NCBI GenBank assembly: GCA_030596915.1
Contig: JAUVSX010000009.1
Coordinates: 1 to 18,097 of the forward strand
DNA: 18,097 bases
Direction of reading: 5' to 3'
Source of the DNA: Chloroflexota bacterium
Lineage (GTDB): Bacteria > Chloroflexota > Anaerolineae > B4-G1
The translations under genes were made by a program, and so were the position numbers. Below are positions 15,100-18,097 of this stretch, one piece after another. The notes below the pieces were generated by a model. The model had not been told where the DNA came from and made no database searches. It worked only from the letters and a program-made list of their open reading frames with translations. Each line of letters starts with the position of its first letter. Positions within the stretch are counted from its first letter, which is position 1.

Positions 15100-16554
15100 C
15101 TAGGACTGACCGGGTCCGGCCTCGGCCGAGTACGCCGCGATCACCTCTTGCATCGCGCGCCGGGTCTTGTCCGGCATAGGTGCGGGCTCGTGGGTCGCCA
15201 GAATGTCCCTGACCTGCTCCCTGGCGATCTCCACGCGACTGCGCTGGCCCTTTCGGACCCAGTCACCATAGCTGTCACGATCAGCCAGTCGAGGCCGTGA
15301 CAAAGCTCCACGCATGTGCTGGCGTGTGTGAGGCTGATTCAAGTAGAGACCGCCCGGCCCCAACTCCTCGACCAGGGTCGACGCGAAGGCATCCGCACTC
15401 AGGTCGACCCCTGAGAGCACGCGCCTGACCATCGCGCCGATTTCCGCATCCAGGATGATCTGCTCGTACGCTAGCAGGTTCGATCCATCCAGGAGCCCGA
15501 GCCCAAAGAGGAAGCTCGCCCCCGATAGGGACGGGAGGAGATAGGAGATGGTGTTCTCCCAGGCTGCCTGCGCCCCGGGCACCTTGGCGCTCGTAGCGCC
15601 CGCCCCTACAATCGAGGGCAGCTCGTAGAAGCCAGCCATCTCGGCGACCATCATCCTGAGCCAGAGGGCCTCGGGAGAACCGCCGGTATATGCCCCGGCC
15701 CTGAGGTCAATGGTGGCCGGCCCGCCGGCGTAGAATACCTTGGCCCCAGGCACGGCGAGCTGGATCAAGGCCAGGGCGCTGATCACCTCCGCGTTGACGA
15801 TCGCCGCCGTACCCGCCAGCGTAACGGGCGACGTGACGCCTGTCGTTGCCATTGGATATGCGCCGACCGGGACGCCGGCATTCGCGAACTCTAGCGCGGC
15901 CTCGATGCCGCCCTCGTGCTGCGCGAGCGGTGAGACGGTGCAGACGAAGTTGCAGAAGATGGGCCGTTCCTTGAGCCGAGCCTTGCCACCGACGACCGCG
16001 GCGGCCAGATCAATCTGTCCGCGGGCGTCTCTGGCACTCGTCACAGACTCGGTGACCACGGGCTTGCTCGTACTGACGAGGCAGGCCTCGAGTTCGCGCA
16101 CGGCCACCGCTTGTCTCGGCATATCCTGGGCGCTCACCGTGGGCGTGACGATGTCGATGCCGTCCAGACAGTCGGCGATCAGCGCCATCTTGGCGATGTC
16201 ATCTCTGCAAGAAGGCCGGCGCACCCCGGTCTCAAAGTCGAGCGTGAATGCGGAACACCCATCCTGGGAGTAGTAGGTGTGCTCGCCATCCAGGACCAGG
16301 TCGTGCGTGGGGTCCCGTGCGCACAGTGTGAACGAGGCGGGAGCCTTCTTCAGCGCCGACTCGACTACGTCAGCGGCGACGCGGACCACGTTGCCGGCGA
16401 TCTCCGCCCCGGCGCCGTGCCATATCTCCAGCGCCTTCTCCGAGTGGAAGCGCATACCGGCCCTCTCGATCAGATCGAGCGAATGAGTATGTACTCGGGC
16501 TAGAGCCTCCCGGTCCTGGCGAAACAGCCCCATTGATTGCAGTGCGTGTATCAT
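15100..16554 (-). CDS. MttB superfamily (trimethylamine methyltransferase-like) corrinoid methyltransferase
   Basis: A 484-aa protein of the MttB family (COG5598 type), full length for the family. Recognisable stretches: an N-terminal LDLIERAGMRFHSEKALEIW, then THDLVLDGEHTYYSQDGCSA (about residues 83-102), FVCTVSPLAQHEGGIEAALE mid-protein, and AGATSAKVPGAQAAWENT about residues 317-335. Only true trimethylamine MttB enzymes contain pyrrolysine; this frame has no internal TAG, so it belongs to the non-pyrrolysine group, whose characterised members demethylate quaternary amines such as glycine betaine, carnitine or proline betaine. Substrate is unknown here. The cognate corrinoid protein and activating protein are not in the window. 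ATG with AGAGAGG about 6 nt upstream lies 22 bp after the amidinotransferase gene, so the two share an operon. It ends with TAG. Confidence 0.9.
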   Translation of the reverse strand: MIHALQSMGLFRQDREALARVHTHSLDLIERAGMRFHSEKALEIWHGAGAEIAGNVVRVAADVVESALKKAPASFTLCARDPTHDLVLDGEHTYYSQDGCSAFTLDFETGVRRPSCRDDIAKMALIADCLDGIDIVTPTVSAQDMPRQAVAVRELEACLVSTSKPVVTESVTSARDARGQIDLAAAVVGGKARLKERPIFCNFVCTVSPLAQHEGGIEAALEFANAGVPVGAYPMATTGVTSPVTLAGTAAIVNAEVISALALIQLAVPGAKVFYAGGPATIDLRAGAYTGGSPEALWLRMMVAEMAGFYELPSIVGAGATSAKVPGAQAAWENTISYLLPSLSGASFLFGLGLLDGSNLLAYEQIILDAEIGAMVRRVLSGVDLSADAFASTLVEELGPGGLYLNQPHTRQHMRGALSRPRLADRDSYGDWVRKGQRSRVEIAREQVRDILATHEPAPMPDKTRRAMQEVIAAYSAEAGPGQS

Positions 16555-16576
16555 CGTTTGACCTCTCTCCGCCGGC

Positions 16577-17671
16577 TCAGAAGTAGGACGCCAGGTTCCC
16601 TCGCCGGCGGACGTCCAGCGTCGCGCAATGGAACCCGCCGCCGATGGTCTCGAAGCTGTAGAAGCTGCACGGGATCGGCTTGAAGCCCCAATCCTTGAAC
16701 GCCTGGATAAGTGTATCCTCGCCCTTCGATACGATCACCCGCTCCTCGTCCAGCATCAGCACGTTCATCGATATCCAGCGGCTGCAGTTGTACATTGGGT
16801 GACTCTCGGGCATCAGTGGCTCTGGGCAGATCAGGATGTCCCAACCGCTCTCCTCAAACATCGCCGGCACGTGCGGGACTCGCTCCCGATTGATGAGCAG
16901 CTTGCCCGGGGCCAGCGGATAGAACGTCGCGTCGATGTGCATAGGATGCGTGTCGATGACCTCGATCTCGTGCACCCGGTACCCGCTGCCGAGATGCCGC
17001 TGCAGCCACTCGATCCCGAACCGGTTGCAGCAGCTAGACTGCGCCACGAACAGGTCCCGTCCACATCGGATCACATCCGCAGCGTCGAAGAGGGGTTCGA
17101 ACTCGGTCAGAATCGTCCTCATCGGCTCACCCTCGCCAGGCGCGACGAAGCCGTCCACGTAGCTCTTCTCGCCCAACTGGGGACGAGGAGCGGACACCCA
17201 GCGTGCGCCCAGCTGGAAGTACTCTTTGCACAGGTCCTTGTAGGCGTGGTTCTCGTGATACCGCGAGCGCAAACCCATCGGCGCCTCGATGATCTGGTCC
17301 CCGACCACGAGCAACACGTCCCGCGGCATCAGGGCATAGCAACTACTACAGATGGAGAAATCCGGCGTCGAAAAGGGCTTCGAGAAATCATAGGGCGTGG
17401 GACGGCGCACCGTCACTCCCTCCCCCTCGAGGATGTGGACGAATTCGTCCAGGTCTTCCTGGGCCGCGTCCAGCAACTCTTTCGGCCAGGGGGCGCCCCC
17501 GTGCTCCTTGTGGGAGTCCCAGAGCTCCTCCTTGTGCAGCGTGGCCTCAAGAATCACGTCCCACGGGGGGATTAGAGCCCCCTCGATCGTGCCTACGATG
17601 ACCTCCTCAAGGGGATCCCACTCATTGTGCGAGTTGACAACAGAGTGATCGGACTGTCGCTCTTCACTCAC
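16577..17671 (-). CDS. Glycine amidinotransferase-like (GATM/AGAT family) enzyme
   Basis: A 364-aa protein strikingly like arginine:glycine amidinotransferase, which moves the amidino group of arginine to glycine, giving guanidinoacetate and ornithine. Conserved blocks: NSHNEWDPLEEVIVG near the N-terminus, EGVTVRRPTPYDFSKPFSTP, LFDAADVIRCGRD (Asp196), PMHIDATF (His245), WISMNVLMLDEERV, and GGGFHCATLDVRRRG (Cys349). The Asp-His and His-Cys distances (49 and 104 residues) equal those of the human catalytic set Asp254, His303 and Cys407. GTG 17671 is chosen because family homology begins about 12 residues after it; an upstream GTG at 17755 would add a Cys-rich, unrelated tail. The SD is weak (GGGGG). 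It is the first gene of an operon with the MttB-like methyltransferase. The acceptor could be glycine or another amine. Confidence 0.88.
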   Translation of the reverse strand: MSEERQSDHSVVNSHNEWDPLEEVIVGTIEGALIPPWDVILEATLHKEELWDSHKEHGGAPWPKELLDAAQEDLDEFVHILEGEGVTVRRPTPYDFSKPFSTPDFSICSSCYALMPRDVLLVVGDQIIEAPMGLRSRYHENHAYKDLCKEYFQLGARWVSAPRPQLGEKSYVDGFVAPGEGEPMRTILTEFEPLFDAADVIRCGRDLFVAQSSCCNRFGIEWLQRHLGSGYRVHEIEVIDTHPMHIDATFYPLAPGKLLINRERVPHVPAMFEESGWDILICPEPLMPESHPMYNCSRWISMNVLMLDEERVIVSKGEDTLIQAFKDWGFKPIPCSFYSFETIGGGFHCATLDVRRRGNLASYF

Positions 17672-17822
17672 TGGCGCCCCCAATTGCGACTGGTTTCCTG
17701 ATTCTGGCGGCTTCACGCCACCACTGGCCCGGCAAACACAAACGCAGCCGAGCACGACCCGGGCAATGGCTACTGGCTGCGGTACGACGAAGGCAACTGT
17801 CCCTCATCCGCGAGTCCGCTGC
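17672..17822 (-). other. Leader of the amidinotransferase operon
   Basis: From the predicted transcription start near 17815 to GTG 17671 is about 145 nt. It includes a small perfect stem, TGGCG/CGCCA with a 6-nt loop (17705-17720). No known riboswitch could be recognised with confidence. If GTG 17755 were the true start, most of this stretch would be coding. Confidence 0.35.
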
Positions 17823-17850
17823 ATTCTAGTCCCTCCGACGCGGCTGTCAA
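17823..17850 (-). promoter_or_regulatory. Sigma70-like promoter of the amidinotransferase-methyltransferase operon
   Basis: On the minus strand a perfect TTGACA (17845-17850) and TAGAAT (17823-17828, 5 of 6) are separated by 16 nt. This is the best promoter match in the window and points into the amidinotransferase gene. Confidence 0.6.
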
Positions 17851-18097
17851 TCGGAGCGCGGGTGTCCCCGCAGAGCGCTGCCTGCGTGCATGGCTGGAGT
17901 GCCTTGCGCAGGAACGTGAACGAAGTGGGCACGGCGTACCGAGCCCGAAAACCAGACACCTAGATTTGGCCCCAATTGGGCTGCGTGTCAACCATGGTCA
18001 TCACGACAAGCCCGGGGGCGGTCCTTGACCGAGGCCGCTATGCGCGAATCCAGCCCGGGGATGAATCCCCGGTCTCAAGAACGAAGCCCCATTCATG
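17851..18097. other. Intergenic DNA at the right edge, no gene seen
   Basis: Only short open frames without ribosome sites are present. A CCCAATTGGG palindrome (17971-17980) and the hairpin at 18055-18072 are the only structures noticed. Confidence 0.5.
18055..18072. repeat. Strong palindromic hairpin at the right edge
   Basis: CCGGGGAT-GA-ATCCCCGG has perfect 8-bp arms. The ATGAA centre flanked by C/G-rich arms resembles the GCCGGATGAAACC part of repeat block 1 copy B, suggesting a related family of dispersed intergenic hairpins. It may continue beyond the window. Confidence 0.55.

Noticed and set aside
15100..15102. TAG stop of the MttB-like gene as possible pyrrolysine readthrough
   Set aside because: It lies at the natural C-terminus of a full-length family member, and the following frame runs through the intergenic repeat; pyrrolysine in MttB is internal.
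17688..17703. B12-box-like stretch on the minus strand in the leader of the amidinotransferase-MttB operon (matches about 12 of 16 consensus positions)
   Set aside because: A cobalamin riboswitch would fit a corrinoid enzyme operon, but the other conserved parts (GGGAA region, GCCACTG core) are not visible and the leader is short. A covariance-model search would decide.

Overview
The window is GC-rich bacterial chromosome with thirteen protein genes, no RNA genes, no CRISPR and no transposase. The Pro/Thr/Ser-rich linker after a lipobox, the rhomboid-VanW pair, the Tat-exported DUF362 lipoprotein beside a polyferredoxin, and the GC-rich intergenic hairpin repeats fit Chloroflexota (Anaerolineae or a relative). 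This is an inference from style; no phylogenetic marker gene is present.

Layout. (1) 1-4422, plus strand: the 3' part of a HerA/DUF87-like ATPase gene cut by the left edge, then a rhomboid protease overlapping a VanW/G5 cell-envelope protein. (2) 4601-9382, minus strand: a tight operon reading lactate-family permease, GlpA-like FAD dehydrogenase with a C-terminal Fe-S domain, pyridine-nucleotide-disulfide-type FAD oxidoreductase, and a DUF1667 Cys-motif protein. A strong sigma70-like promoter (perfect TATAAT) lies upstream. The three redox genes form the GlpA/GlpB-like/DUF1667 module usually tied to glycerol-3-phosphate oxidation, but the transporter is of the lactate type, so a 2-hydroxyacid substrate is plausible. 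(3) 9655-14397, plus strand: a metallophosphoesterase lipoprotein, a DUF6599-like lipoprotein, a Tat-signal DUF362 lipoprotein and a NapH-NapG fused polyferredoxin. This looks like a cell-surface/membrane redox unit, with three predicted lipoproteins next to an integral membrane protein carrying six ferredoxin-type cysteine clusters. (4) 14398-15099: about 700 bp without a convincing gene, holding two diverged repeat blocks, each present twice in swapped order, plus several palindromes. (5) 15100-17671, minus strand: a glycine-amidinotransferase-like gene followed by an MttB-superfamily methyltransferase, under a promoter with a perfect TTGACA. (6) 17672-18097: leader and intergenic DNA ending in a strong palindromic hairpin.

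The most interesting points are the amidinotransferase-MttB pairing, the NapH-NapG fusion with an internal twin-arginine segment, the GlpA-like protein whose fourth Fe-S cysteine is Asp, and the swapped-order intergenic repeats.
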